Positions 22,336 to 35,345 of a stretch of DNA of 64,000 nt are shown here, piece by piece. How positions within the stretch are numbered: position 1 is the stretch's first letter; each line of letters starts with the position of its first letter. A program made the position numbers and the translations under genes. This DNA is from Siphonodentalium dalli (Eukaryota; Mollusca; Scaphopoda; Gadilida; Siphonodentaliidae), in assembly GCA_032622095.1 (NCBI GenBank), contig CP136067.1, positions 76,474,705-76,538,704 of the forward strand, written 5' to 3'. The notes beneath the pieces were generated by a model. The model searched no databases and was not told the origin of the DNA. It was given only the letters and a program-made list of their open reading frames with translations.

Positions 22336-22720
22336 TCATCTATAATATATTTTGGAACTTCTGTCTGAATGTGTGTATGTATATATGTATGTCTGTATGT
22401 ATGTATGTATGTATGTATATATATCTGTGTGTTATAGACTCGAAAACTGGCATGTTTCTGGACCTCGACCGATCCGACTCAAAGTTGGTATGTAGGCCTA
22501 CGTTGATCTCTGGAACAATTTCACGTGTGACCGTGTCCTTGACCTCGCTCATATATGCTCATATAGGCACGGTCGCGCGTGAAATTGGACCCGCCCATAT
22601 TGTTCCCCGGATCAAAGTAGGCATACATACCATATTTGAGTCGGATCGGTCGAGCAGTTTTCGAGTCTATAACACACATACATACATACCGACAGAAGTT
22701 CCAAAATATATAATAGATGA
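22336..22720. mobile_element. foldback element R3, copy 1
   Basis: Long imperfect inverted repeats: the left begins TCATCTATAATATATTTTGG and the right is its complement. The inversion continues through GTTATAGACTCGAAAACTG and CGACCGATCCGACTCAAA. The left arm holds a TATG microsatellite (22371-22435). The interior has the TCCTTGACCTCGCTCATAT block seen in related copies at 24121 and 41375. The element is non-coding. Confidence 0.8.
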
Positions 22721-24120
22721 CATTTGATGATATTATGCATAACAGTTGTGACTAATATTACATATCATTCGTGTCACATGTACCTAACATTGTACGTGGT
22801 TTGCATACTCATCTTAAAAAATGGAGGAATAAAATCATCTGTCTCTCTGGTCCTGGAAAGTGCTTCAAAAAGGTTGTTGTATTACCAAAGTGTTATTTTT
22901 CGGCATTTACGCCTATTCCTCTGACTGAGCTGTTGCCTTTCTGGAAGTTGTATGTTTCCGGCGCCCCTACAGATGGCCAATGATTTACATTGACCATGTT
23001 CTCGTTCGGTGAGTCAGATCATACTCTATAGGTAAAAGTTTGAGCGAAAAGGACCAATGCATAATGCGCGACCATACCGAATTCAAGCGTTATAATTATG
23101 GTCATTACCTGCACAGGAGCGCATGCATGGCCTGTTGTGTATATAACGCAGGGGTTCAATCGAATTAAAATTTCGCCGCATTACATTCAAATGTTTTTTT
23201 CTCGAATTTCAATACAAGATAATATGCAAATATCCGCGAAGTCGGACAGAAAACTCGATTTAAAATCAACAATTCGCGACAGCAGACGTCATTAGCGCAA
23301 TTCTCTGCTGAATATATTATCGCCTCTCGTGAGATTTGATTAGCCCAATCAGAGATCGCGATACATCAGCACTCATCTCAATAATACCGCATAACTAACA
23401 AGGTCTCCAAATTAAGAATTAACTCGATTCGATCGGATCAAGAGTCAATAGAATTAGGTTCAACTTAATCCCGGGTCGACTATTACAAACAACTGATTCA
23501 ATTCAATTTTCATCGTGGATGTCTTCATCATTAAGAGTATATCGTTGATTGGGGGTGCCTTCACGGTTGTGACTGATTTACACACGAAGCAGGTAAAGTA
23601 CAGGTCTAGAAACATCGAGTCCGTGTATTAAATTAGGCACTTATACTATATATAATTAACGTAATGTTCGCTGACATTGTCACATTTTTGTAGGACTACG
23701 GTTCCGGGGATCAGAATACGTCGATTAATACGTGACTTTATGTGACACGAAAATACACATGTCACAGAATCTATCGCATCAGGAATAAAAACAGCATGAG
23801 CACAAAACAATAAAAGAGGTGCATGATTACTCTACTCCTGATTTGGTAAAATGAGCGCTTTTCTCATTTCTTTGCTGAAACTTTGGAGGGTCAATCAAAT
23901 CAACCATGTCCGGTTGTGGAAAATAGCTGCATTCACATTGGGACGCGATTTCAGTAAACTCAAAAGGAATCCTTCGTTACATAGGCGTCGTACCATTATT
24001 TCTTTCTTATAAAACCACAAGTTGTCCGTACAAATTTGATTCGCCTACATTATATACAAGAAAACTAAGATGCATGCATCAGGTCGGCCGTGAACTATCT
24101 ACCATAGAATTGTTGTAGCT
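22721..24120. other. no recognised feature
   Basis: Unique non-coding sequence. Nothing beyond short open frames. Confidence 0.4.
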
Positions 24121-24784
24121 ATCGATTATACATTTTGGAACACCTGTCTGTATGTATGTGTGTATGCATGAATGCATGTGTGTATGTGTTATAGACTCTA
24201 ACACTGCTCGACTGATCCGACTCGGATTTGGTATTTAACGTGTCAACTTGACCTCGCTCATAGGCATGTTTCTGGACCTTGACCGATCCGACTAAAAATT
24301 TGTGTGTAGGACTACTTCGATCCCGGGAGCAATATTGACGGGTCCAATTTCACGTGGGACCATGTTCTCGAACGTGCTGATGTAGGCATGTTTCTGGACT
24401 ATTTGGACGGGTCAAATCTTGATCCCGACCTGACTTTGACATTCAAAAAGATCAATTCAAGGTCAAATCTGGTAAAACGAAGTATTTCAACGAAATATAA
24501 TACCTACTGTTACTTTTGTCCCAGGAGTGTTTCGGGTGGGTCAAATTATGACCCTGACCTGATCTTGACATTCAAAATTGTCAATTCAAGGTCAAATCGG
24601 GTAAAGCCGGGCGGATTTCGACGGGTACTTTTGTCGTGACTTTTGTCCGGGGAGTGTTTTGGGCGGGTCAAATCGTGACCCGACATGACGTTCACCTTTA
24701 AAATGGTCAATTCAAGGTTAAATCGCGCAATTCTCCGAAAATCAGAGGGGAACATCCCGGACGAAGTAGGGTCCACCAGCTACT
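24121..24784 (+). repeat. R3-related element with 127-bp tandem units
   Basis: Starts with the R3 left end (ATTATACATTTTGGAACACC, a TATG-like tract, GTTATAGACTC, GATCCGACTC). It then carries three copies of a ~127-bp unit with anchors GGGTCAAAT near 24408, 24537 and 24664 and TCAATTCAAGGTCAAATC within each. It ends around GTCCACCAGCTACTATT. The right-hand inverted arm present at 22.7 kb is missing. Confidence 0.7.
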
Positions 24785-26156
24785 ATTATATATTTCTAGA
24801 TTTAGTTACAAACTAAATACCTGTATATTGTACAAAGAAATGTTTGACAAATATATCTGTATCAATATTACCATACGGGTCATTAAAATAGATACGACGA
24901 AACAAATTTTGAAGGGTGCATGGTATCAGGTAAATTTTTATATTTCAAATGATGACAGGAATGCGGAAAGTTGAAGTACCTACGTAATACTGGCTATCCG
25001 AATGAAGAGATATACATGTATATAAAAACCAAAATAGAAGATGACTGCTGGCGACAATGTTTTCCAAAAAAATTCAAAGCATTCGATAGCTCCCATCTAG
25101 TTGTCAGCCCGAAGATCAATATAAAGTGTGGTGACTATCAGATGAGGGATATGACTGTACAGTTGCTAAACAATTCAGTCACGCAAAAGAGGATCAAACA
25201 GTAAGATACCAAATTGCTGCCTGTGGTAATGTTTTTTAACGAAATTCGGGAAAATTATATTACCCTCCCCCTGGTTATCCAGAAGATCATTGTGGAATCT
25301 GGTGACGATCGGACAAGGGGTGTCGTCTGTAGGATCAACCAAATTATTTAGCCATAAAAATAGTAAAATTCAAGATCACCGCTGGCAGTGATGTCTTCAC
25401 AAGGACAGCTTGAGAACAAAACATGGCTCACATCTAGCGGTGAGCCAAACTATCCACATGAGAAAAAGTTCTCCAATAAAAGCTGGCTGCAGGGTGCGCC
25501 AATTGATTCAAATTCGAAATTTAACAGGGTGTACTGCTTGTGGCCATGTTTTCCCCGCAAATTTGATAGACTGATGGACAAAACCACTGAATCCGTTGAA
25601 TCAATATACATGTATACATGGATTAATGTATATGCATTGTTATACACAGTACTGGTATATAAAGGTACTGAAAATAACAATATTACTAGTATACACAAAA
25701 TAAACCATATATCATGGCTATGGGTTCTAATATCCGAATATGACAGCTGATAACTTGGTGTGAATTGAAGAGTGGTGGTGTCTCACGCATATCTAACCCT
25801 CCATGTTAGAAACATGCCATTAAATGTCATAAGTATAATCTAGCTTGAGGACAGAAGTTATCCATAAAAACCCCCCTTAATTCAACCAGGTCCTCGCGCG
25901 ATGTATGGTCGATCACATGATGATCTAGGGGGGGGGGGGTTAGAATTGTTGTATAAAAACAGCACTGCATGTAAATATAAAATAAAATAGTGCTACATCT
26001 TATTACAGATTATTGCCATATATAATCAGTGACTATACAGACAGTCTGACAAAATAAAATATTTGATAGCTCTCATCTGATAGATCAATATCAAGATAAA
26101 TATGAAGTTTAGTGATGATCGGATGAGTGAAGTGGACTGTGCTAAACGGTTTAGTA
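24785..26156. other. no gene; degenerate repeated block
   Basis: A segment near 25085-25200 (GATAGCTCCCATCT...AGATCAATATAAAG...) recurs in diverged form near 26063-26160, so this is an old repeat rather than a gene. Open frames at 24971-25204 and 25388-25750 have no recognisable family. A G homopolymer lies at about 25928-25939. Confidence 0.45.
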
Positions 26157-26450
26157 ATGCTTAAAAAGATTTGTACCTTAATATTTTTATGTACACTTTA
26201 TAAACTTCACTGAGTCATCTTTGTCATGTATTGAGTTTGATATCTTTTGTTAACAGTTTATAAATCATGTATGTCTCATGTTTGTTATTTTAATTTTGTG
26301 TTTATTATCATTAAATAAAGTTGAATTCCTTAAAAAGATTCTTACCTCAATGTTTTTATGTTCACTTTATAAACTCCACTGAGTCATCTTTGTCATGTAT
26401 TGAATTTGATATCTTTTGTTAACAGTTCATAAATTATGTATGTCTCGTGT
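26157..26450 (+). repeat. tandem duplication, ~171-bp period
   Basis: Sequence from TTAAAAAGATTTGTACC (about 26161) to about 26290 is repeated from about 26332 onward with few changes. The first unit ends in ATTAAATAAAGTTGAATTCC, which resembles the 3' end of a short retroelement. Confidence 0.8.
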
Positions 26451-27714
26451 TCGTTATTATATTATATACACTTTATAGTGTGTTTCAGAACGAAAACAAA
26501 ATGAATAAAATCAACAAATTTGTAAATTTAAAAACAATTCAAACGTTGTTGTATTCCATGTCCCAGCCCGGACATATACACCAAATTTCAATAATATTCA
26601 TTGAGAAACAACGGACCAAACGCCATATAACACCCCGTATGCATCTTTTATTCCGAGTTGGCCTTTTATTCCGAGTTGGCACGCGCCGATTGGGCGAGTT
26701 AGCCCTGGGGCGAGTACGCCGATTCCGACACCTTTTCTATTTTCAGCAGGTTAAGTTTACGCGTAATTTAATTTACAAAGTTCCCCAATTGGTATCGTAA
26801 ATAGAGCGACCTTATTTGACAGAGAATGCCTCTGTTATTGATTATAAAGTTGCTATACATTAAAAACGACAATTCACATGCTCGTTCAAGCGCAGTAGTC
26901 TATTTTCCCCATGTTAAAGGACATCCACAAATACTAAATAACGCTAACTTACTGCCGAATGTTTTACACGACAACTGTTAACATATTTGGGCTGAATTCA
27001 TCTGACGCGGTATTATTCCTCAAAATAAACAACAAAACCATCGTTACTTGGAAATGTAGTTTGGGCTAACATTTACATAAATCCTCCACATCATTATTCC
27101 GACAAACACGTCAGATGAAAAACTCACATGAAGTAACCGGCCGAAATAAGGATATGCAGACGTTACTGTTTTGGAGAAATGTCCATATTTTCTTTCTCAT
27201 GAATTGATCATTCAGTAGGTAGACAGTTTATCTTATGTTAAATATTATTCCAATGCATTGACATAAATACGGATTGTCGTAATATTATATACTGCTCGGT
27301 ATAAAATGTTATTGAACATCAGTATTATTGTATCTATTTGCGACCACGTGTCCGTCTATCATATATAGAAATTATCAGGGTACCACTTAGAGGGCTGCAT
27401 GGAAAGGGGTCTAACGGGCATAGCTTTTGACGAGGAACATAATTCTGTACAGGTTAACATTTTCTAAAGCGACTCTATCGTCGGAGTCAGGGAAGGAGGG
27501 GAGGGGCACCAAATATGATAAAAAAAATTGTCACCCATTTTCAGCGAAGCTATATATATTGTCATGTCCATGATATTGGACATCTTATATAGTGTGGTTT
27601 AAAGATACCTAAGTGGCGCCTCTCGGAGTCAGGGATAAGGTTGGGTAGGGACACCCAAACCCAGAACTATTCCGGATAGTTACAGTGCTATCACATTCTT
27701 ATCTGTAATGTACC
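26451..27714. other. no recognised gene; small duplications
   Basis: A 17-bp tandem duplication, TTTTATTCCGAGTTGGC, lies at about 26647-26681. A diverged ~145-bp-spaced repeat of CGGAGTCAGGGA occurs near 27481 and 27625. Otherwise unremarkable. Confidence 0.45.
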
Positions 27715-29190
27715 AAACCTTCGAAAGCATCATGTTGGGAACATTCCTTAAGGATGGGAGATTCCAAACGAGCCCCAGAACGGCTTCCAAAAAGGCATCA
27801 ACTGCCCTATGACATTTTTTTTCACTACATGAGTCGATGCGCGAGACCTAAATGCAGGCGCATGTGTATGCTTCCTGGACTCACAGAAGGCATTCGATGT
27901 ATGTAAACGAAGTCAATTTTTACGGAGGCCTTCTAAAGTAAAACTTCACGAGCTTGTTCTTGGTATCAACGGCAAAATTCTGAGAATTGTAAAAACATGT
28001 AAGAAAATTGCACATGTCGTGTCATCTACAGTGGTTCCCTTTCAGAACCATTTGATATCCTACAAGGAACAAGACAAGGAGATACAACGTCTCCTTTCTT
28101 CTACCTTGCATACATTAAAGATCTTCTGAATAATCTACAGTATAATGTGTGTAGGAAATATCTCTTTTGCCGCACCATCGGCTGCTGATGATTGTCATCA
28201 TTTCCTTGTTCAAGTTTGGACGTCCAAGTCTCATTGACATGTGTTACAATTATAGGCAGAGGTGGCGGTACAACTACTCATGTACACAGAGCGTCGTCAA
28301 GTAAAAGGAAACAAAACGACAAGTTTTGCACACAACATAGCGTGGTTCGTCGGCGATAAAGTGCGGAATGTTTACACTATGGCATTAAGACTGTGCCAAT
28401 TTCAGTCCATGTCAACTGGGTTTTCTCAGGTAGCAGAGATCAGTGTCGTTACCAAAATCCTTGTACATGTATAGCTATAAAATGTTGGAGCTTCCGGACA
28501 GTACGGCTACTATGAACACAATATAGAAGTCATATCGGACGTGCGTAAAACATTCTTAGTCTCTTCCATCGCGCACACCGACTACTATTTCGCTGAGTTT
28601 ACTTGGTCTCTTGCCACTTGAGAGGGAAATACATGTGAAGAAACCTGCATTCCTATCTAAGTTAATTCACCTAGACCACAGGATCGCCAGACAACCCTCA
28701 GAATATTCCTACAAAAAATTCTTCTAACTTACGCTATTCGGTGGCCGGACAACAGGCTTCGTACCAGACATCATTGATATATCACATTACTATGGCATAT
28801 ACTCTTACCTCGACTCATTCGCGAAAACTGGTACTTTTCCACCAAAGTGTTGCCGGAAAACGATGTTTCAGCATGCAGTCTGGAAAAATGATGTACAACA
28901 GTGGTAGTCTTCAGTTTCGGGTTTTGCTAGCCTTAGCATCTTCCAGAAAATAAAAAACACCGACCCTGAAACAAGTTGGAGCATAATATTATGGTCTCTA
29001 TTGCGGAAATACCCTGACTGTGGCGAAAAGAATCTTGCACTGCTGCTAAACAAAACTTCATATATTAATAACACTGTGATTCACTCTTGTTTTAAAAACT
29101 ATGGCATTGAGCTCCTTCATGCGATATGTTATTACATCTCAGACCACATGGCCAACCTTGGGAATAGCTACGCATACTGACCACATACTG
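27715..29190 (+). pseudogene. LINE A ORF2, heavily decayed copy
   Basis: Scattered family A segments in order. They are RT 2a-3 (FESIMLGTFLKDGRFQ, near 27722), the CVCFLDSQKAFDV palm block (about 27870), GTRQGDTTSPFFYL and KDLLNNLQ (about 28070-28140), an AADD remnant near 28190, and a C-terminal block (about 28940-29180) with RKYPD...NLALLLNKTSYINN matching KYTYELKHLLNKTTYPNN of the 36.3-kb copy. Stops and frameshifts occur between every block. Nothing here can be translated as a whole. Confidence 0.7.
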
Positions 29191-31307
29191 AACTAGAATG
29201 CACTCAGACAGATGCCAACGTGCGCAAAAATGTAATAAAAAATAATTAAAAAAATTATTTCACTGTATTTTACTTAATTTATTTAATTTAATTTAATGTT
29301 AGCAAAAAAAGACAATTACCATTTCTCATTTCATCACAGATAAAGGGCAAATTACTATATTAATCATGTAAGTAATTAAAAACAATTCCATGTTGCCGAA
29401 AGGATGAGACTTTAATATCGATTACATTTTTTTCAGCGGCATATTTTCATTTTCATTTTCCGATAGTCAAAGTTGACCAAAGGAGCAATTATAAGAAATA
29501 ATTAATACCATTTGTGTAAATATTGATAGCAGCCAATATGCAACAATAAATATCAATAATTAATTAATCAATAATTAATCAATAACGATCATTTTATGTA
29601 ATAATAAACTCTTCAAATGGTGTTTGTGTCAACAAATGCGTTTTTTTTGTGTTACGTCATTCGTCGTATTTGACCCGGAACTCGGCTGAAGGTTAGGCTA
29701 TTCAGCCTATTGCGTCGAATTACGAAATCGCGTTTTAAATGTCTCTCTTTTCCCGCACGATAATAAGAGGTCTTCGCACGAACCAAAAATGATAAAACTT
29801 CCCAATTATAAGTAAAAATACCCAAAATGAAGGAGTCTATGTAGGTCCCGAAGGAGTCTATAGACTCTTTGATGTAGAGTTCTGATGGAGAAAATGTAGG
29901 TCGATCTATTTTTGTCATAACTCTGACGTATTTTGACCTGGGAGAAAAAATCGTAATCGAGGCTCACTACGAGCATGCCAGTTTTAAATATAGAAACAGG
30001 GAATCCCGACAAATGGCGATATCGGCGACAAACAAATAATCGAAAACAACACATAAAATAAACATAGCAAAAACGCGGCACAGTAAAAATGTCAGAACGC
30101 CACGAGGTTTTACGTCGTCTTTGGTGACGTCATGGAGTGAAACGGAGTAGAGTGACACCAACATACGAATCTGTCTGATCGCCATACTGTTGCGCGAGCG
30201 CACGTAATAACTATTAGGTGAAAACATACCTCTACATTGACGCGATTGATGACACCATCCCATGTGGCTTCTTGTTTAGACATGTGGACATGAAACCTCC
30301 TGACGAGGTACTTCAAGACATGGAACAAATTATTCTTGACTCATCCTCCTATCTGGACATCATGCGTCGTTGAATTCTCGGAAAATTATAATGGTCTTAA
30401 CACATACTACACTTATTTACGAATACATCCCATTAATGTGACAACGATGTTTATAAATTCTTCTCCACATTGGATAGATACAATAAATATATCAGATCAG
30501 TGTGTTACTGGGAAAAGAGCAAGCAACTGTCTCACACATTAATGTGACTATCAATGACTAGAACATAACTTTAATCTGTTCATCGAGTCAATCAGCAATC
30601 AATGAATCATTTGCATATCTATCAACTGAGATGATTAAATATGTTACTCCCACAACACCTAAATCATCCAAGTCTGATATAATGACTGCTTGTCATTTAG
30701 TATAATAGTAGTGGACTAACACAATTGGTATGGAGTAATGCTAGATAATGGGCTAGTTGACATACAGTCTGGAGTAAACTACATACCCACATATAAAAAA
30801 AACAGTATCAGTATGAATCTGAGTGTATGTTTACATAGACTGGTTGATATATTACTTAGGAAATTTCGAAGTACGTCAACTCTAGTTGAATTGGAGCTTA
30901 GCAACTAATATGTCATGTACATGTCTAAAACATGTCAGCAGTGACTCGAAATTCAAGAGTGAGTTCCCTGTCCTAAGATAATGTTATCAGCTTAAAGGGT
31001 ATTACAACCAAAACACATATTCGATCCACGTAATAGCTGTCATTTAGTATAATAGTAGTTAACGCTCATTTGCAGAATATATATTTTTAACTTTCTAATC
31101 TGGACAACTCTTTATTTTATTAAACAGAATACTTTATCTAACTATTCCATGTAATTTGAAATTCCAATTTTCATTCCTACTTTTATTCTAGTAAATCTTT
31201 AAATGGCAATAAAACACAATTTTTTTTATTTTTTTTTACTATTGAATACCAATACTAATAGGGTTTCTTCTGTAAAATTTAGGCATATATTAGGACAATC
31301 ATGGAAA
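29191..31307. other. no recognised gene; AT-rich stretch and direct repeat
   Basis: 29220-29600 is very AT-rich, with ATTAATCAATAA runs. Overlapping minus-strand frames at 29652-30328 do not resemble a protein family. A 22-bp direct repeat containing CATTTAGTATAATAGTAGT occurs at 30691-30712 and 31038-31059, flanking 325 bp. Confidence 0.45.
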
Positions 31308-31880
31308 TAGTCCAGGCGATTAGGTTAAACAAATATCAGAATTGCACTTTTTTTTATAAAAGCATGAAATTTGGTACATAGGTACTTGACACTCAACTGA
31401 TCATTTTAAGATTGGGAGACAACCTTCTAATGTCCCCCCTTAGCAACGGTTGCTATGCATCTGTTTCGGCCCTAGCAACGGCCAGATATAATGGGAAATA
31501 TATATTCCCGGGCTATAAAACAGGGTTATGAAGGTTCTTGTATGTTTAATTAATTAGAATGAAGCAATTTGAACAAATATTTTGTGTCTAAAGAATGCTT
31601 GACAATAATTAGATATCAAAATCACCATAGCAACGCGGTGATAGGGTTACAAAAATCTTTAAAATCCTTACTTCATAGTGTACATGGGAGCTAACTTATC
31701 TTAAACACACAATGTTACCGTGTTTCACAATGTTTGCCTTATTGGATAAGAACAAGATTTATATGGTTATAATTCTTGTTACCACCACATGTCTATTTAA
31801 CAACAGCGAAGTAAATGACACATAAAGAGCGTTTAGTGATTATTTCTCAGAATAAGAATCTTCTATTTCTGTGAATCGAG
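31308..31880 (+). repeat. left inverted end of the 4.8-kb transposon
   Basis: Pairs with 35340-36119. The best-conserved part is the outer 220 bp. The inner part includes GTAAATGACACATAAAGAGC, matched by GCTCTTTATATGTCATTTGC on the right. Confidence 0.75.
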
Positions 31881-32640
31881 GTAACAATATTATATAACGT
31901 AAGTTCTATATTCGAGCTGCGTGCATAAAATTCATTAGTCTCTATCTGAAATCGATGTATAGTGTACTACTATATACACTGTGCAGAACAGAAGAAATTT
32001 ATATACTCATATAGAGCATTTCATGGTCATATAGAAATAATTTTTATTCAAACTATGAGGATTCAAGTATATTTCTTCCATTCTAATGGTATATATGCTA
32101 TATGAAATGTATATGCTATCTGAAATGTTTACTGAAAATGTTCAGTGTTCCATTTTGATCACTTTAATAGCAATATTGCAAGAATTAGGTTCCTTGATCA
32201 CACAGTAGAACTGAACAAATGAGAGCCATATCAAACACAAGTTACTACTTATCTAGACTTATCGAATAGATTAATATGTTCCTTGTAAACAAAATGTGAT
32301 AACCACATACATGTAAAATGAATGTTTGATCAAACTATTTCATTAAAGCGACGCTATCAGCTTATAGTGGGGCATGTGTTTTGGACTTTTTTTTGGTGGG
32401 GGGCGGCAGGTCAATGAGTGACTTAGTCGCTAATTACATAAATCGACGCATCAATTATTGGATGTTTCTTCAAAGTATGGTTCTTAAGATCAAGATTCAA
32501 TTTATTGGGTTATAGGACAGCATTAGGCTATTTAAACATGCAAATCTCATGTTATGTATTTCATTTTTATGGTTAGTTTCCAAAACTTTAAGTTAACCAC
32601 ACACTACAAGTAGATAATGTCGCCTTAATTAGTTGTTGAA
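31881..32640. other. non-coding interior, downstream of the transposon gene
   Basis: AT-rich sequence between the left inverted end and the stop of the gene. Nothing recognised except short repeated ATATGCTATNTGAAATG words near 32095-32130. Confidence 0.45.
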
Positions 32641-35345
32641 TCAGATGTTGTGACAATTTCCTCTGCATGTGCATAAATCAGTGCACTTCACATTGGCCTT
32701 CGACCATTTACAGTCTCCACAAAGTTTACGACATCGGCACCGTATGAGTTCATTACACGCATCGCTTGCTTGTGGTTCATCTGTCCAGTTTGGCTGCCAT
32801 CTCTCTGGGCACTTCCATCCCCATGCACCTGGAGATGGTATTATTTGCACAGCTGTTGTTGCGTTACCCCAATAATACCCTGCCACTAATGCAGTTCGCA
32901 AAATATGTTGCTTTAACGAGGCTTGAGTTGGTGGTAAGCAGGTCATCTGATGCCCTTTCCTTGTGAATAGGTATTTCCGCTCTTCATTAACAGAGATAAT
33001 GCTACTGTTCTTGTCATACATTTTGACAACAAAGTTTTCAATTATATTCATTGTTTCTTCTGTGACATCAGTTGGAGAGTTTGCCAGCGACAGCTGTCCC
33101 AGGTCTTCCATGCGGTCTTCTTACCGATGTGAGCAAAATGAGACACCGTGTCACATCCCGTGAAGGCATGGAATACGGGGAGGGCAGATGATCTTGTTGG
33201 ACCTAGGCTGTCGATGATAGAGTTAACTGAAATATACCCGAAGTCCTTGCCTGTTCCAAACGCAATCCATATTTCTACATTTCCAATGTGACTGTGCAAC
33301 TGAAACACATAGGATGACAACATCGATATCGACTGTTCGGACCATGCATTTTGTATAGCCACGTGAAGCTGCGTCCTTTATGTGCAGCATCATTCGTGTG
33401 TCTGCTTCTTCGTGATTACATGGAGCAAGACATCCTGGATCTCGTATTGGATTGCACATAATTCCATCTTCGTGTGTCACAACAAGTTCACAGTCAGTAA
33501 TGTTAGTCACTAAAAGATTGGCGAGTAGTCGAAACAACTGATCTTTGTTGCTGGTGGATTGTAAGAAATCGGCCCACTTGTTTGGGAGTTTACGTGGAGC
33601 GCTCACTTTGATCATGCAGTTTTGCTTGCTGCAACGTGATTTGCGAGTTTGTGTCTTCGAGCTGTTCTCAAAATATCGATCCCAAACTATATCTACTCTG
33701 CAGGTGAACCCATACTGTAATTTCACATATGGTAGGATTACTTTCAAGGCATAATCCGTGAATGTTGCACAGTCAGATGTTGGTCGCAAAATGTTAACAA
33801 GTCAATGACAACTATATCTGTTTTAGGTCTACCATAGTCACGGGCTTCACTCATCTGTTCCAAGAAAGTGACAAGATCTGATTCCTTGCCAAGTCGTAGA
33901 CCACCATCAACTGATATAGAGTTTCTTTTAATGGGACTTGATAGAGGAACTTTACATGTCTGTATCCTATTCTTCATGAAGTCTAGATACTGTTCCCTGC
34001 CTGTATCCGGCAAGCTAAGCAAACAGTCAACATTACTTTGTGGCATAATATTTCTTGAATGTAGCCGAATTAGGTCCTTGCTTTCTTCTGCAAATGGATT
34101 ACCAAACGATTCAATGGTGCTCATCAAACTTTTGACTTTTGATGCGAAAGACCTTTGGTGGGAACTTGCATGCTCATGATGATGACCGACAGATGTCTGA
34201 TTCGTTTGACTGGTCAATGTACATTCAAACTCTGAGATGCACCTCACAATTTCTGGACTGCACATCGCCCACTTGTTTAGAGCATCAATGTCGTTGGTCA
34301 ATCCTATTATGCCGCCATCTCCTTTCATCGTTCGGTTGTTTTGTTCATGTGCTTGGTCTATTGCCATTGATGAAAATATGATGCTTGATTTTGTAACTGT
34401 AAATTTTCCTGCTCGAAATTCTGCAGCAACTTTAGGATGAGTGATATCTAGATTTCTCATATCTCGGATGTGTACTGGCATCCATCTGGCATAATTGGTA
34501 TGGTTGAGGGCAAAAAACCACAAGTTCTTGTATGCTCTCTGAATACATCTTGAAGTCAGATGTTCGCAAGGAACGAACAAAGCAAAACACAAGGAGCTGT
34601 AAATCTAAGGTGATTTTCCAGAAACGGATTTGTAGCTGCTTTGTTAGAAGACCATTCATCTTATGTGTTGTCAGCCAAGTAATCCATGTATGCGCTCTTC
34701 ACCAACAAGTAAAGTGTGCAAGCTGTCACATGATGGGCATTAGCGGTTCTTTTTATGTGGGAAGCAGACAGAAATGATTCGGCAATTCCAGATGATGCGA
34801 TTGATGCCTGTGTTAATGATTCAACCCAGCCACTCCCAATCAACCAATAGTTTGTACGCTGTTAGTTCAGTATGGAGCCCTCCTAACAAAATGACACATC
34901 TGTCTTCGCCCAAATCCTCACTGAACGCCCATTGAATTTCCTTCATTTTAGCATATAAGGGTTGGTCAACACTTATAACAGCACATTGATCTGGGTTGAT
35001 GTGGGCCGTTGTCTCTATTATGACTTTTAGGCAATGCTTCAACATCGAAACAGAAGATGCTGCTTGAATAAATGGTGGCATCATTGTATTGATAGATGAG
35101 ACAGGCTTCGTAGTTCTGTTGACGTGAGAAAGTTTATCAGAATGGAATGCAGCCCATGAAATTCCTGTGTCTAAATTATCATCTAAGGAATTTTCGACAT
35201 GATCTAACCATTGGATATCAGCACTCTTATTGGGGATGGTATTGGAATTATCATCATGAGATGCTTCCGAAATGAAAAAAGGAACATCAACATCGCCATC
35301 TGGCAGGAAAGCTGAGACAACGGCTGTGTAAGAAACAGGAATCCT
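32641..35345 (-). pseudogene. transposon-encoded PIN/FEN-like protein with Cys-rich tail, frameshifted
   Basis: One protein of roughly 880-900 residues, readable N to C from 35345 to 32641 in seven pieces. The order is AFLPDGDV, then QPLYAKMKEIQW and LGGLHTELTA (34821-35084), then GSGWVESLTQA and SASHIKRTANAHHVTA. Next come LDLQLLVFCFVRSL, then NHTNYARWMPVHIRDM and SSMAIDQAHEQNN...KGDGG (33744-34592). Then come HEEADTRMMLH, TVDIDVVIL and FHAFTGCDT...GKKTAW, and finally a Cys-rich tail with CRCRKLCGDCKW and CTDLCTCRGNC. I know this order from a large group of uncharacterised proteins in molluscs and cnidarians. EADTR, D-x-D and GCDT...GKKTA resemble the acidic and helical motifs of XPG/FEN1 (PIN-fold) nucleases; that link is inference. 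Frameshifts near 34835, 34640, 34550, 33780, 33330 and 33105 disable it. The upstream frame stays open to an AG at about 35345, possibly a splice acceptor. Confidence 0.75.
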